Part shown: positions 23,895 through 35,764 of the stretch, in pieces
How the letters are laid out: each line of letters begins with the position of its first letter
Position numbering within the stretch: the first letter of the stretch is position 1
Assembly (NCBI GenBank): GCA_023512835.1
Contig: CM042090.1
Span: 5,177,826 to 5,241,825, forward strand
Length of the DNA: 64,000 bases
From: Taxillus chinensis
Taxonomy: Eukaryota; Streptophyta; Magnoliopsida; Santalales; Loranthaceae
Direction: 5' to 3'
Notes under the pieces: generated by a model
The model's input: the letters and a program-made list of their open reading frames with translations, nothing else
Told to the model about the DNA's origin: nothing
The model's database searches: none
Made by a program: the position numbers and the translations under genes

Positions 23895-25760
23895 TTTTTA
23901 TTACCCTAGAATTTTCATATTTAAAGTAATTAAATAGCCGCAATAATTCTAAACCATGACTCTTTTTATAAGAGGTGCATGTGTTGTTTGTATATGATGA
24001 GTCTCTTCCCCTGGGGTCATTTCCATTAAGGTTGCTACCCGCCATAGCGGGCGGGATCTACCTATTATCGTACCGCCACCGCCTAGGCGGGTAATAAAAT
24101 TTAAAACTATACCCCGTCCCTTGTGTAGGTGGGGCGGGTATCCCGTTCTATGGCGGGGTAAGTGGGAGGAGGTTTCATCCGTCCGCTCCCACTACCGGCT
24201 TTTATTGATCTCTCTTAAGACAATATTGCATTTTAGAGGCTTCGCGAAATAATTGGTAGGAGTAATTCGGGTCCTATTAGGGCGGAATCAAGTTATTACC
24301 ACCTCTTGTCCACACTTAGGTGGTAGATTAAATTTTAAGATTGTATCTCGTTCCATATATAGGCATGACGGATATATCGTTCTTTTAATGTGTCCGGGAA
24401 TGAGGTTCCATTTACCCGCATCTTGTTATCACTTTTTATTGGATCTGTTCATATCAATAATTTTGGCTTAAATCAAATTTCTACATCATTTTTAATCAAA
24501 AAATTATTGAAAATGACTTAATTTATAATAATAAATACCATTCAAAAATATCAAAAATCATAAATAATAGTTAAATAATAATATTTAAAATATTATAAAA
24601 TTATTAATAAACATTATTAAAATTAGGTGATGCGGGGTACTCCGCTACCTATTACCGCTACTTCGTTCCCCCTGAAGCGGGTGTTAAGTTTAAAACCGTA
24701 CCCCGCTCTTGCTTGCGGGGTAACCCACCCATATAGCGGGAGCGGAGTGAATAGCAAAGCGGAATAGCGGGGCGGATATCCATTGCTCACCCCTAATTTT
24801 CATAGTGAAGGACAAATGTAAGAATAAGGAAGGGCTCGATTACCTATTACCTACTGTATGTATGGCCAGTGCGGGTATTACATAGATCAACTCAAACCAA
24901 ATCAAACCAGATGAATCTAGACATATACAATAAAATAATAAAATATTTATAAATGTTGAGATTTTGAAATATTTACTTAATATTATAGTTGGTAATTAAA
25001 AGAATTAAGTAATATAATAATGTAATTTGAGATTTTTCTACATTCTATTTAATAAATAAATAACTATGTGTTGTATTTTTTCTATTCATATTTTATATGT
25101 ATAAATAACTAGTTATTTATTTAAATATAAATAACTATTCAAATATACATACAAAAAAAGTACTGTGTGCAAGCACCCGGAATAAAAAAAACCCATAATA
25201 TATATTTTCACTCGTCAACATTGGAAATGGAGACTCGTAAATTTTGGATAACCAAATGAAATTGAAATCATTCTCTAAAATAATACATAAAACCAAATTT
25301 AATATTAGACGTTAAAAATATTTTTTTTATTTGAGGTTTTCTTTTGAATCTCGTATATTTTAAATATGTTTTTTTTTTTTTGGAAAAGAGAATTTAAATT
25401 ACGGATAATTTATATATAAAATATAAATAAAAAAAATTGTAACCGACGAGACGACTATGAAAAAAAAATTAATAATAATAGCAACACGCCAGCTCGATGA
25501 TCTCGATTCTCTCTATGCTCTGTTGTGTGCGGTGCGGTCGGGTCATGTGCTGTGTTGACTCTTGAGTTGCCTGTTCGCCGATACACCTTTCTCTCCTTCT
25601 ACATGGGCCAGATGTCTCTCCTGAATGGCGTTTGCTCATCTGTCTCCTTTCTTGACAAATGCAAGATCTCATCTCCTTCTTCTCCGCACCGTGACTGCTG
25701 ATGCTTCGCAGTTTGGACCCAACACACCAGTCCGTTAAATTCAATTCAATTACGTCACAG
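23895..25760. other. Gene-free, AT-rich stretch with three degenerate direct repeats
   Basis: Similar blocks at about 24040-24190, 24270-24430 and 24630-24800 share ttaccgcc...gcgggtaataaaatttaaaact...ccccg. They end near ttgctcacccctaa, which resembles the ends of plant hAT-type elements. The stretch from 24850 to 25480 is very AT-rich with no feature I can name. The region just before 25761 probably holds the promoter and 5' UTR of the sugar transporter gene. Confidence 0.5.
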
Positions 25761-28700
25761 ATGACGACGAGGAGTGGTGCCGTCTTAGTCGCCGTCGCCG
25801 CCACAATAGGCAACTTGTTGCAGGGATGGGACAATGCCACCATCGCCGGTACGCGTACATTCATGCGTGCACGTCTCAAATCAATTCGAACCTCAAACAT
25901 ACATGCGTGATCTTGTTCTATCGGTTAGTTTGTTATTAATTTGGCAGGGTCTGTATTGTACATCAAGAAGGAATTCGATCTGCAAGACCAACCCACGGTG
26001 GAGGGCCTCATCGTGGCGGCGTCACTGATCGGAGCAACCATAATCACGACATTCTGCGGCCCTGTCTCAGATTTTCTCGGACGACGGTCGATGCTAATCG
26101 CTTCCTCTGTTCTCTACTTCATCAGTGGCCTGGTCATGTTGTGGGCTCCCAACATCTACGTCCTGCTTCTCGCCAGGCTGCTAGACGGCTTCGCCGTCGG
26201 CCTCGTCGTCACTCTTGTCCCGGTCTACATCTCCGAGACGGCACCGCCGGAGATTAGAGGGCAACTGAACACCCTCCCACAGTTCACCGGCTCCGGAGGG
26301 ATGTTCTTGTCGTACTGCATGGTCTTCGGCATGTCACTGACGGCGTCGCCCAGCTGGAGGCTGATGCTAGGCCTTCTCTTCATTCCTTCGCTCCTCTATC
26401 TCGCATTGACGGTGTTCTACTTGCCTGAGTCTCCCAGGTGGCTCGTCAGCAAAGGCCGGATGGCCGAGGCCAAACGTGTTCTGCAGCGGCTTCGCGGCAG
26501 AGAAGATGTCACAGGTTTGATCCATTACTTTATTTGAGTCCGTTGTTTTTATTTCAAATCAATCATTACAATGGCTGGCTGCCTATATGAATATCACCAG
26601 TGTTGAATACGAGGTACACAGAGAGGTTTGTACTGGCCCACCGTTTTGTCATACACTGTTCTCAATGTTTCCACTCCATTTTGGTCAAACGTCTTCATCC
26701 CCAAATTAAAATAAAATAGCATTGTGTTATATTTAGATTCTTATGTTTTTCCAGGGCCAGTATCGGTTCAGTCATGTGTCATTTTTCATTTCAAAATACA
26801 GTTGAGTTCTTTGAAGGTAAAGAGCATTTCAGCGTCTTGGGACCAGGTGGAATGATGATTTGCACTGTTGAGGGTGTAGTATGGGGTCTCTCTCCTACTG
26901 ACACAAGCAAGGATGGGGGTCTTCCTGCCTCTTGAATGGTCATATTTTATGTGACTTACTTTGGTCTCCTCTTAATAATATTTACCTTAAACTTCAAAAT
27001 AAATAATCCAACCTTTTTCACTTTAAAATTCATATTCGAAAAACTTGCATATCAAATGCTCTAGCTAGAGAAGAAATTTTAAACTAAATGAAGTGGTGTC
27101 ATTCTTGATCCTTGTGGCTGTGGTTGGAAAGAAGAACACTTTTCACTGTGTGTGTGACTGAATATGACTCAAACCTTAGATTTGTCCTAAGCAATTTATA
27201 GACATCCTAAGTACGAATAAAATGAACCATACATATCATATATGACTTCGTATCAATACAGTGTGATGGTGGTTAAATGCAAATGATGATGTATGAATAA
27301 GTCAGGATGTTGATAAATGGAAGTACAGGGGAGATGGCATTGCTAGTGGAAGGCTTAGGAGTTGGAAACGACACGCGTTTGGAGGAGTATGTAATTGGGG
27401 ATCAAGAGCACAATGCCGACATTGACCACAGGGACCGGATCAGGCTATGCGGTTCTCGAGAAGGTGCATCATTGATCGCAAAGCGGTTAGCTGGGCAGAG
27501 TGCTCGGGAGATCTTGTCTCAGTGTGGGAGCTTGGCCGCTCAGAGTGTGCCCCTCGTGGATCCACTGGTCACGTTGTTTGGCAGCGTGCATGATAGAACT
27601 CCAGTAGAGAGGGAAAGCTTGGTTTTCTCCAAATTTGGAAGCATGTCCGCAGACAACAGGAATGAGCAGTGGGACGAGGACAGCGTCCAAAGGAATCAAG
27701 GCGATGACTATTCCTCCGATGGAGATTGTGGTGGTGGGGAAGACAATTTGAGAAGTCCATTGCTTTCTCGCCAAGGCAGTAGCATGGACAAGGACGGTGA
27801 GGCAGCCCTGGGGGGGGAAGCATGGTCATGGGAACGAGCGTTGGCGGCGGCTGGCAGCTAGCATACAGGCGGTCCGAGAGTTGTGGAGGGAATTCTGATG
27901 AAGTTTGTTTCAAGAGGATCTACTTGCACCAGGAGGCTGCTGGTCTCCCTGCCTCCCGGGACGAATCTCTTTTTTTCAGTTTCTGGTGTTGTTGGTGGCG
28001 ACATTGCAGCGGCTCTAGTAAGTACATCTGCAATATGTCCCAGTGATCTTGAGGCACATCACCAGCATCCAATTGGACCAGAAGAGATCCGTACATCCAA
28101 AAAACATTGTCAATCGCTCAAGCTGGCGAGATCTGTTTGAACCAGGAGTCAAGCGTGCCTTGGCTGTTGGCATTGGCATTCAAGTACTTCAGCAGGTGAT
28201 CTCATCAATTTAATGTTGCCTATTATATATTGGAACCTTGTTCTTTCTTAATTACTATATTTTATTTAAAATGTGGCTAAAATGATGTGCAAGCTATTAG
28301 AAAATTGAGTAATTACAAAAGAGCTAAACATGAAGTCCCGTTGAAAAAAGTTTGGGTGTCTTGGTTCCCCTAAATAAATCTCATGATGTGCATGAGGATG
28401 AAACATAAACAAGAAAAAACATATTAGAAGTTGTTGGAGATTGCAACATAGTGGTTATTTTTGTTGGTATACGCTTGATGTTGAGGGCAATGCTCATCAG
28501 TATTTGATTGTTGGGTGCAGTTTTCTGGGATCAATGGAGTTCTTTACTACACCCCGCAGATTCTAGAGCAGGTAGGTGTGGGAATTCTTCTGTCCAACCT
28601 TGGTATCAGCTCGGCTTCATCATCTCTCCTCATAAGCGCCCTCACCACCCTCCTAATGCTTCCTAGTATAGGCATTCCAATGAGGCTAATGGATGTGGCC

Positions 28701-29199
28701 GGTAGAAGGTACGGCCTAGCTTGACCATTTTTTATCAAGTATTCACATGCACAATCTAACTGCTATGTTTTAACAATGTAGGTGGTTATTGCTGTCTACT
28801 ATACCCATGCTTATAATCTCACTGGTGGTGCTAGTGTTGGGCAACCTGGTGGACATGGGTTCCATAGTGCATGCAGTGATATCAACCCTGAGTTTGGTGA
28901 TGTACTTTTGCTTCTTTGTGATGGGGTTTGGCCCAATCCCAAACATCCTCTGCGCTGAGATATTCCCCACCCAGGTGCGTGGTATCTGCATCGCTCTGTG
29001 CGCTCTCATGGCTTGGATAGGGGACATCATTGTCACGTACACGCTACCCCTGATGCTAAGCTCTGTCGGCCTGGCCGGAGTCTTTGGCATCTATGCTGTG
29101 GTGTGTGTAATCTCTTGGGTTTTCGTGTTCTTGAAGGTACCTGAAACCAAGGGCATGCCCCTAGAAGTCATATCCGATTTCTTTGCATTGGGTGGCTAG
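25761..29199 (+). pseudogene. Tonoplast monosaccharide/sugar transporter (TST/MSSP family), five exons, three frameshifts in exon 3
   Basis: The family is a proton-coupled importer of sugars into the vacuole with 12 membrane helices and a long hydrophilic loop between helices 6 and 7. Exons by splice sites and frame: 25761-25848, 25948-26514, 27329-28195, 28521-28708, 28782-29199. Exon 2 shows FLGRRSM and PESPRWLVSKG. Exon 3 is the acidic loop (PLLSRQGSS). Exon 4 starts FSGINGVLYYTPQI, and exon 5 holds VPETKGMPLEVIS before the stop. Total length of about 710 codons is close to the family norm. Exon 3 is out of frame three times: a G8 run at 27810-27817 lacks one base, a T7 run at 27970-27976 has one extra, and one more extra base lies near 28080-28093. 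This is either a young pseudogene or sequence error; the other exons look functional. Confidence 0.85.
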
Positions 29200-29979
29200 T
29201 ACGTAGCAGCAACAGCAGGTCCTACGTGATTGATTACCTCTGATGAAACACTAAATTGAAGAATTAGATCTGTAGTTTCTTTTTCCTAGTCTATGTATTG
29301 ACGCTGATGTACACTTTGCAATTCATAACTCTCCGTTGTTTTTGTTGTTGTTCTGACTAGATTTTGTTTTTCTTTCCTCCATTTTTATGGACTTTGAAAC
29401 TATGGCAATCTGTGAACTCAAATATCTCTAGTCTAGTTACTAGCAGCTTTATTTTTTAGTTTTCATTGGAAGTAGTAGACATTTCAGAATCATCAGAAGA
29501 AACTAGTGGGTATGTTGATTTTAGGATTTTAGGATTGCTTGCCACCAGCTAATTTTGTTTAGGTTTCCTTGTCTCATCGTATTAAAAATATGTTCTAATT
29601 GAAATGAGGACACAACACAAAGCACTAGACTGACGTTTCTGTTTGGGTGGCTCAACTTCCATGAACTTGACGGGTGTGTGTTTAAATACATGTCCCTCCA
29701 ATCCAATCACCCCCATTATTACTTATTAGCAGTTCATGTTTGCGTTTCTTATGCCAACATCAACATTCATGACTTTGGATCTTTAAAAAGAAAAAAAATC
29801 ATGACTTTGACATTAATTAAGGTGCATAGCCTAAGCAAGAAATTGTTTAACTAAAATGTATCACAACCCAGATTAAAATCCGTGTTGTCAATGCTTGTCC
29901 GACATTGTGCGCTTTGTTTAGTATGCGTAGAAAATCTTGGAAATTGAAAGTGCAAGGAAAATAGTTGGAAGTGTAATTT
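29200..29979. other. Intergenic region after the sugar transporter gene
   Basis: It contains the probable 3' UTR of the transporter gene and AT-rich sequence. I see no coding region or repeat family that I can name. Confidence 0.5.
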
Positions 29980-30508
29980 TCATTTGCTTGGCAAGTACAG
30001 AAAATAGCGTAGTGGAAGGCGGTAAAGGGCGCATTCATCAACATGGTGGTCCTGTACGAAGCGTAGAAGGCCCCCAAGCCCTCCTCAATAAAAACCCTCT
30101 TGGCGCAATCAAAGACCCCCCTTATAGGGGATTGCTGCTTTACTACAACCTCTGCTTCACCACGTCCATAGGGTCAGCACCGCATCGCCGGTAACGGTGG
30201 CGCAGACGCCGGAAATGACGTGGGCAACGGGGTTGTCAGGGTTGCCGCGGGAGGTACTCCCTGCAGGCCTCGTAAGCGGCGTGGGTGGGGCTAGCATTGA
30301 GGCCCATGGCGCTGATGCCGTGGTAGAGGCCGGTGGGGCCCTTCTTCTGGAGGATGGAGCTGAGGGCCTGCCAAAAGCCGACGGACTGGATGGGGCACCA
30401 CCCCAGGGCCTGCATATGGGTCTTCATGGCGTCAACCGAGAACATCGCCGTGTGCTCCACTCACCCGACGATGGACACGACGTTCATGAACTGCTAGAAG
30501 CGGAGGTG
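29980..30508 (-). pseudogene. Mitoferrin-like mitochondrial carrier (SLC25) pseudogene, intronless and truncated
   Basis: Minus-strand reading gives FMNVV near 30500, then VEHTAMFSVDAMKTHMQALG, where the carrier signature P-x-D-x-x-K appears as SVDAMKT. GLYHGISAMGLNASPTHAAY follows, and after a stop and frameshifts GAFYASYRTTMLMNAPFTAFHYA near 29990-30060. This matches the middle of plant mitoferrin-type iron carriers. Stops and shifts break it, the front and back are missing, and no intron is seen, which suggests a retrocopy. Confidence 0.8.
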
Positions 30509-31083
30509 GGCTGTAAACGAGCCGGATTTTGAACGTGTTATCACTATTTATTACTAAATAGAACGGTTGATGAATATATGATATTTACGTTATTATAAAT
30601 GTTTAGTGTTCACAAGTAAAAATTTTAAAAATATTCACTATCATAAACCTATAAAAAAACCATAATTAATTAATGTATTATTTTTTATTTAATATATTTA
30701 AATAATAACATAGTTCATAAAAATATTTTAATAATAATAAATAAATAAATAAAAATATTTTTTTTATTTAATAATAATATAAAAGTATATGTTTATTAAA
30801 TTATATTTAATAAAAATATATTTATATTTAATAAAATAACTTTTATACATATTAATTAATTTTTTAATTTTTTATTTACAAATAATTTTCACTTAACACA
30901 AATAATATTCATTAACCTGTTCATGAACACTTGTTCATGAACGTTCTAACATATTCATGAATATAACAATAGTATTTGCGAATTATTCGTGAACGGTATT
31001 ATTCTTTAAGAAACGAACATAAACGATCTTTTACTAACCCGAACACAAGCTTATTCATGAACATTTGATTCATTTACAACTCT
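30509..31083. mobile_element. hAT-like non-autonomous element (AT-rich, imperfect inverted ends)
   Basis: The left end ctgtaaacgagcc and the complement of the right end (gttgtaaatgaatc) are similar. Both continue into related gaacgtg / atgttcatga strings. The inside is more than 80% AT by eye with repeated ttcatgaac palindromes. Such ends are typical of plant hAT-type miniature elements. No transposase is present, and I could not settle a target duplication. Confidence 0.5.
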
Positions 31084-31953
31084 AAGTCTCTCTATGACAC
31101 ATCTCTCCGAGGCATTTAGTCAAGGACATGTCAAGCAACATGGGTGTCAATGTCACGCCCGTAGAAACCAATTAGTGACTCCTCATGCCCGTACCGAAGG
31201 AACAAAGGGTTGGTGATAACACCGAGAAAGGGACCTTAACACAGTGCCATCCCTAAACCATAACACACATATACAGAAATCTCATTTCAATCCATAGTAT
31301 AAACACACATACATATTTTTCCTGTTACAGGGCTACATTATAGTTTTACAGTCCAACAAGACAAACAAATACATATGGGATCTTTACCTCTGGTGAACCT
31401 CCTAGCTCTTGTAAGCACCTAAAACAAAGACAAACACAATATGAGGGGTGAACAACCATAGCTCAGTAGGGATCATGTCTCCCCGACCTATCCCAACTAA
31501 AAAAGCTAGTGTAGACATGTGTTTGTATAACGCTACATATACATCACCAACTCAATCATGTACTCACGCATTAAAATATAAAGCAAGCCTCCCAAGTAAT
31601 CCCAAAAATTGCCTCCCAGTACCGTGTTCCCCCTGCCCCCAAGCTTAGTATTTCCTCTCGGAGTCTGTATTGCCTCTCAAGCACAATAGCCTCTCAGGCT
31701 TTAAACAAATCTCGCCTCCCAAGACCTTAACAGTAGCCTCTTGGGCTTATTAAGGTAGCCTCGCAGCCCACGAGACTAGGATTTCACAACAATACTTTTG
31801 TAACAGAGGTCAGTCTCCACAAATCTATCATCATGTCTTAATTAAGGGAGAGGATTTTCGTAGAAGGTGTTTTCTTGAAATAAAAAGTCTCAGCAATGGT
31901 TCTTTATATTATAACTAAGATAACCTAATTTTGGGGGATTTTTCGGAGAGGTC

Positions 31954-32421
31954 TGTGGAGTCCGAGGACTTTGCAAGTCCCACATCGGTTGGGGAGGAGA
32001 ATGAATCATACCTTTTAAGGGCACGTGGAGACCTCTCCTAGCACAAAGCCTTTTGGGGTGCCGTGTGGCACTTGCCAAGAACAAAACCGGGGATTGAATT
32101 TGGGCCCTGAACCGAACAATATCGTGCCATGATGGACTTGAGCTATTATAGATGGTATCAAAGCGGGGACCGGGTCGGTGTGCCATAGTCCCATGGGGAC
32201 GTAGGCTTCCTAAGGGGAGTGGATTGTGGAGTCCGAGGACTTTACAAGTCCCACATCGACCGGGAAGGAGAATGAAGCGTGCCTCTTAAGAGGGCGTGAA
32301 GACTTGTTCGGCACGAGGCCTTTTAGGGTGCCTCGTGTGGCACTGCCAAGAAAAAACTAGAGATTGGGTTTGGGCCTTGAATTGGACAATATCGTGCTAC
32401 GGCGGACTTCAGGCTATTACA
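31954..32421 (+). mobile_element. TRIM (terminal-repeat retrotransposon in miniature) with perfect target duplication
   Basis: Two LTRs of 197 bases (31954-32150 and 32225-32421) begin TGTGGAGTCCGAGGACTTT and end ttata/ttaca. Between them are only 74 bases: a primer site tggtatcaaagc at 32153 and a purine-rich tract (ctaaggggagtggat) before the second LTR. The target duplication aggtc stands at 31949-31953 and 32422-32426. It has no coding capacity and must be moved by enzymes from other elements. Confidence 0.93.
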
Positions 32422-32446
32422 AGGTCTCACTTTCCAAGTAGTCACC

Positions 32447-33840
32447 TGAAAGAGCGTTTGTCGACACGCACTCCAAATAAAATTTAAACTAAGTATAGTT
32501 TAGTGGCTTAACCTAGATCGTTCTCTACCGGAGGACTTATAAAATTCAATTCAACTTATTTAATTACTTGTTAAACAAAAACTAATGAAAAAGAATAAAT
32601 GGAAAATTGGGGGATTTTTGATTGAATGAAAACTAATTAAAGCAAAGATTTTTAACTAAGAAAAGTAATAACTGAGAAAATCAATTAATTAAAGATGTAA
32701 CCGGTTTAACTTCACACCTGAATGCTGTTTATCACTATCCCAAAAGATTAATTAGATAAATTATGGCCCCATAATTCAAATGCATCAAAACACCATGAAT
32801 ACAATCAAATTATGAATTTATTCTAACCAGAATAATTATGAATTAATTTTCGAAAGACCTCCTGTTCCTCTGAAACAAATCTTCCCACTCAATTAAAATA
32901 TTAACGCACAATGAATTGCTAAATCAACACTCAACCGAGATATTAAATTAACAAGTCAAAGAGATAGAGAATTAAATCATAGCACATAAAATATCGAATT
33001 AAATATTAAAACATGGATTCAAAACAAGCATCCAAAGTGTTGCGCTAAACCGATTACAAAATACTTACCCCTCCATGAGTTAGAAAATCACAAATCTGTT
33101 TGGAAAAATTAACACAGTAGAATTAAAACAAAATTAAGATAAATAGGCTGCAGAGAATTAAATATCCGGTCTTGAACTCGATCCGAATCTTCAACGCTCG
33201 GTGTACTATCTCTTCAATTTCGCTATATCACTTGAACAAAACTATTACGCTAAGCGTCGTGAAGAGATGATGGGCGTTGGAGGGATCATGATAGAAGATC
33301 TTGGACGTAGTAGTGTGGTGGAGATGGGCTGCGTGATGGAGAGATGGAAGGTTGATGGAGGGCTGCGTTTTTAATGGGATGGTGGAGGTGTGATGAATTA
33401 TATATAAGCCCAACAGTTTCCTTTTCTTCCTTTGCACATCAAGTAGCTGCTCTTCTTTCCAATTTCTTTTTCTTTCTTTCACGCCAAGACATATCATCAT
33501 TAACCTTTCCAATTTCTCAAACCTACTTACGCAACAAGCAAACAATAAAATAATAATAATAACAATAATAAATAAATAAATAAATAAAACACAAAATATT
33601 AAAATAAAAAAATAAAAATAAATAAAATAATCAATTAAGCCCAGAGAATTAATATTAAAATTAGAATAATCAATTAAACATTAAAAACCACCAAAATCAA
33701 TATTAAATCTATAAAAATTAATAAAACATTAAATAATTGAAATTGGGGAAAACCATTATAAAAATGCATTAATTCAACAAAATATTAAATTAAAGCCCAT
33801 AAATTACATGCAAATTTAATGACAAATTACGCAGTTATCA
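32447..33840. mobile_element. Solo LTR, Athila/Tat-like, perfect target duplication tcacc
   Basis: It is 1394 bases, TGAAAGAGCG...CAGTTATCA. tcacc is present at 32442-32446 and 33841-33845. A second family member is at 60031-61486 with the same start and end motifs and the same inner string ccaaataaaatttaaacta. Its AT-rich 3' half is low in complexity. The lineage is inferred from resemblance to the Athila-type LTR at 20049-21538. Confidence 0.88.
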
Positions 33841-34984
33841 TCACCTCTCACCAAAACCTGAATTTTCGAGATTCGGTACTAATTTCATTTTTCACATTTT
33901 GAATAAGTGAAAATTTGATTTTCTAGTATTTTTATTTGAATCGAAAAAGGGGAAGGTATTTCCTTATTTATATTATAACTCAAGTAATGTACTTAAATAT
34001 GGAAATGCATAAAGGTTTACAATATAAATAGTTTCCACACTAGCAATTGCACCAGAAACTGCATTACCAAGCAGGTGAGGCTCATCTCAATGCTCTTAAT
34101 TTGCTTGAAGCTCCTTGCTTGAAGCACCCCATTCGATGTTTTGCTCGAGGTCGGCTCAACTCTCGAGCCTCGGCAAGTGTCGAGTAACATTCCAAACGCG
34201 ATTCGTCAATTGCATTCATCTTGGTTTTGTCTCGAAACGCGGTTATACCAATTAAATCTCTATTTTTTAAGCATCAATTCATCCCAAAAATGAGTTTTTA
34301 ACTCATCCTAGCCATATTAGTCTACCAAAATAACCTTAATTCAAAGGTTAACACACAAAATCAGGTTTCTCAACTTTTTAGGGCTCATCTCCAAATCTAT
34401 GATTTCACCCAAATCATGCGTACTAATCTTGCTAGGAGTTATAGAGAGATAGAATCACTTACCTCAAATTTTATTGATTTGAGTCTGAATAGTCAATCTT
34501 ATTTGTAAGCTCTTGGTTCTTCCTTAAACGCTTTTTCTTTCTCTCTCTTCACGTACATGCACACACAACATCAAATTAAAGTTTCTCTCCTTTTCTATAT
34601 TTATACTTTTCTCATTTAATTCCTTAAAATATTAAAATTACCCTCATAAGGCCTCGACTCTAAATTGAGTTCAACTACTATTAAAACGTTTCGTTTGGCA
34701 CAGTACATTCCCATCTAGATATTTTCATCCCTCGATATGCATTCCATCACATGATTATCTCCCAAAACCTCAAACATGGATCATTATAGCCAAAGCATTT
34801 GGCATAAATTGATAAGAGATTATTGCTCAAGTTTGAATCATATTGAAGACTCAATTTGGTTATTGGGTTATGAACACAAATACCTTGCTTCGGGGTGATA
34901 AAAAAATGTATTTGCAGGGAAAGATTATGGGGAGAAACTAATTTGCAAATTTTATTTTGTATAAGCTTACAATTACCTAAATCA

Positions 34985-35714
34985 ATTAATTCGGATATTG
35001 CAAATCACTTAAATATCTTGGGAGCGTGGATATTTTGGCAACTTGATTCTTAATTCCTCTCGGGGCCTTTGTAAAAATATTTATTAACGCAAATAAGTCG
35101 GGACAAATTTGCTTATAACCTTGCCATCTTGGATCTTTTTTCTTAGAGTATAGCAATCGAGTTCTATATTGTAAGGACCCATGTTTTGAGTTAGTCGCAT
35201 CTTTGCCTTCTAAATGGGAACTTTCTAGATTTTGACCTAGTAGATGGGCTCGGATGAATTGGGTGCGGACCAAAAGATTCTTAGAATGATGTCCTCTATT
35301 CACCACTGAAGTTTCAGGCCAAAGGACGTGCACGCGAATTGGACCCATTTGGCGTGCAAGGTTTTTATTGCATGGATGTCTTTTACATGATGCAATGAGG
35401 CTTGGGGAAAGTTTGAGTGCATTTGGGGTACACGCCAATTGGGGAATTGGCGTTCAAATTGGCGCGTGACATATTTTTGCATGGTTACCTTGGTCTTGTC
35501 ATTCTAATGATTTTTCCCCCAAATGACCATATTAAAATTATGAGTATTTTGCCCGTATGGAAGCGGAAAGTTGGTAGCTTGTGTGATCAAAACTGCGTCG
35601 TTTGATCTTGGGTTTAGTTAAATCAAAACTATATCATTTTGATGTGTGGTGTCTACATATAATGGTGTTGAGGCTTAGGTTTAGGGTTTAGGGTTTTTAT
35701 TCTTTGCACTTGCG

Positions 35715-35764
<50 letters not shown>

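Larger units (their letters stand above)
31151..34788 (-). mobile_element. Solo LTR (Tekay-like, same family as 21548-23894), host of two younger insertions
   Basis: It starts TGTCACGCCC at 31151 and ends near tcattata at 34788. The flanks gtcaa (31146-31150) and gccaa (34789-34793) match at four of five bases. Blocks in it align with 22440-22740 and 62970-63260. A TRIM (31954-32421) and an Athila-type solo LTR (32447-33840) interrupt it. No internal retroelement coding is present. Confidence 0.75.

Noticed and set aside
30197..30532. A 111-residue plus-strand frame
   Set aside because: It is the antisense shadow of the mitoferrin-like pseudogene.
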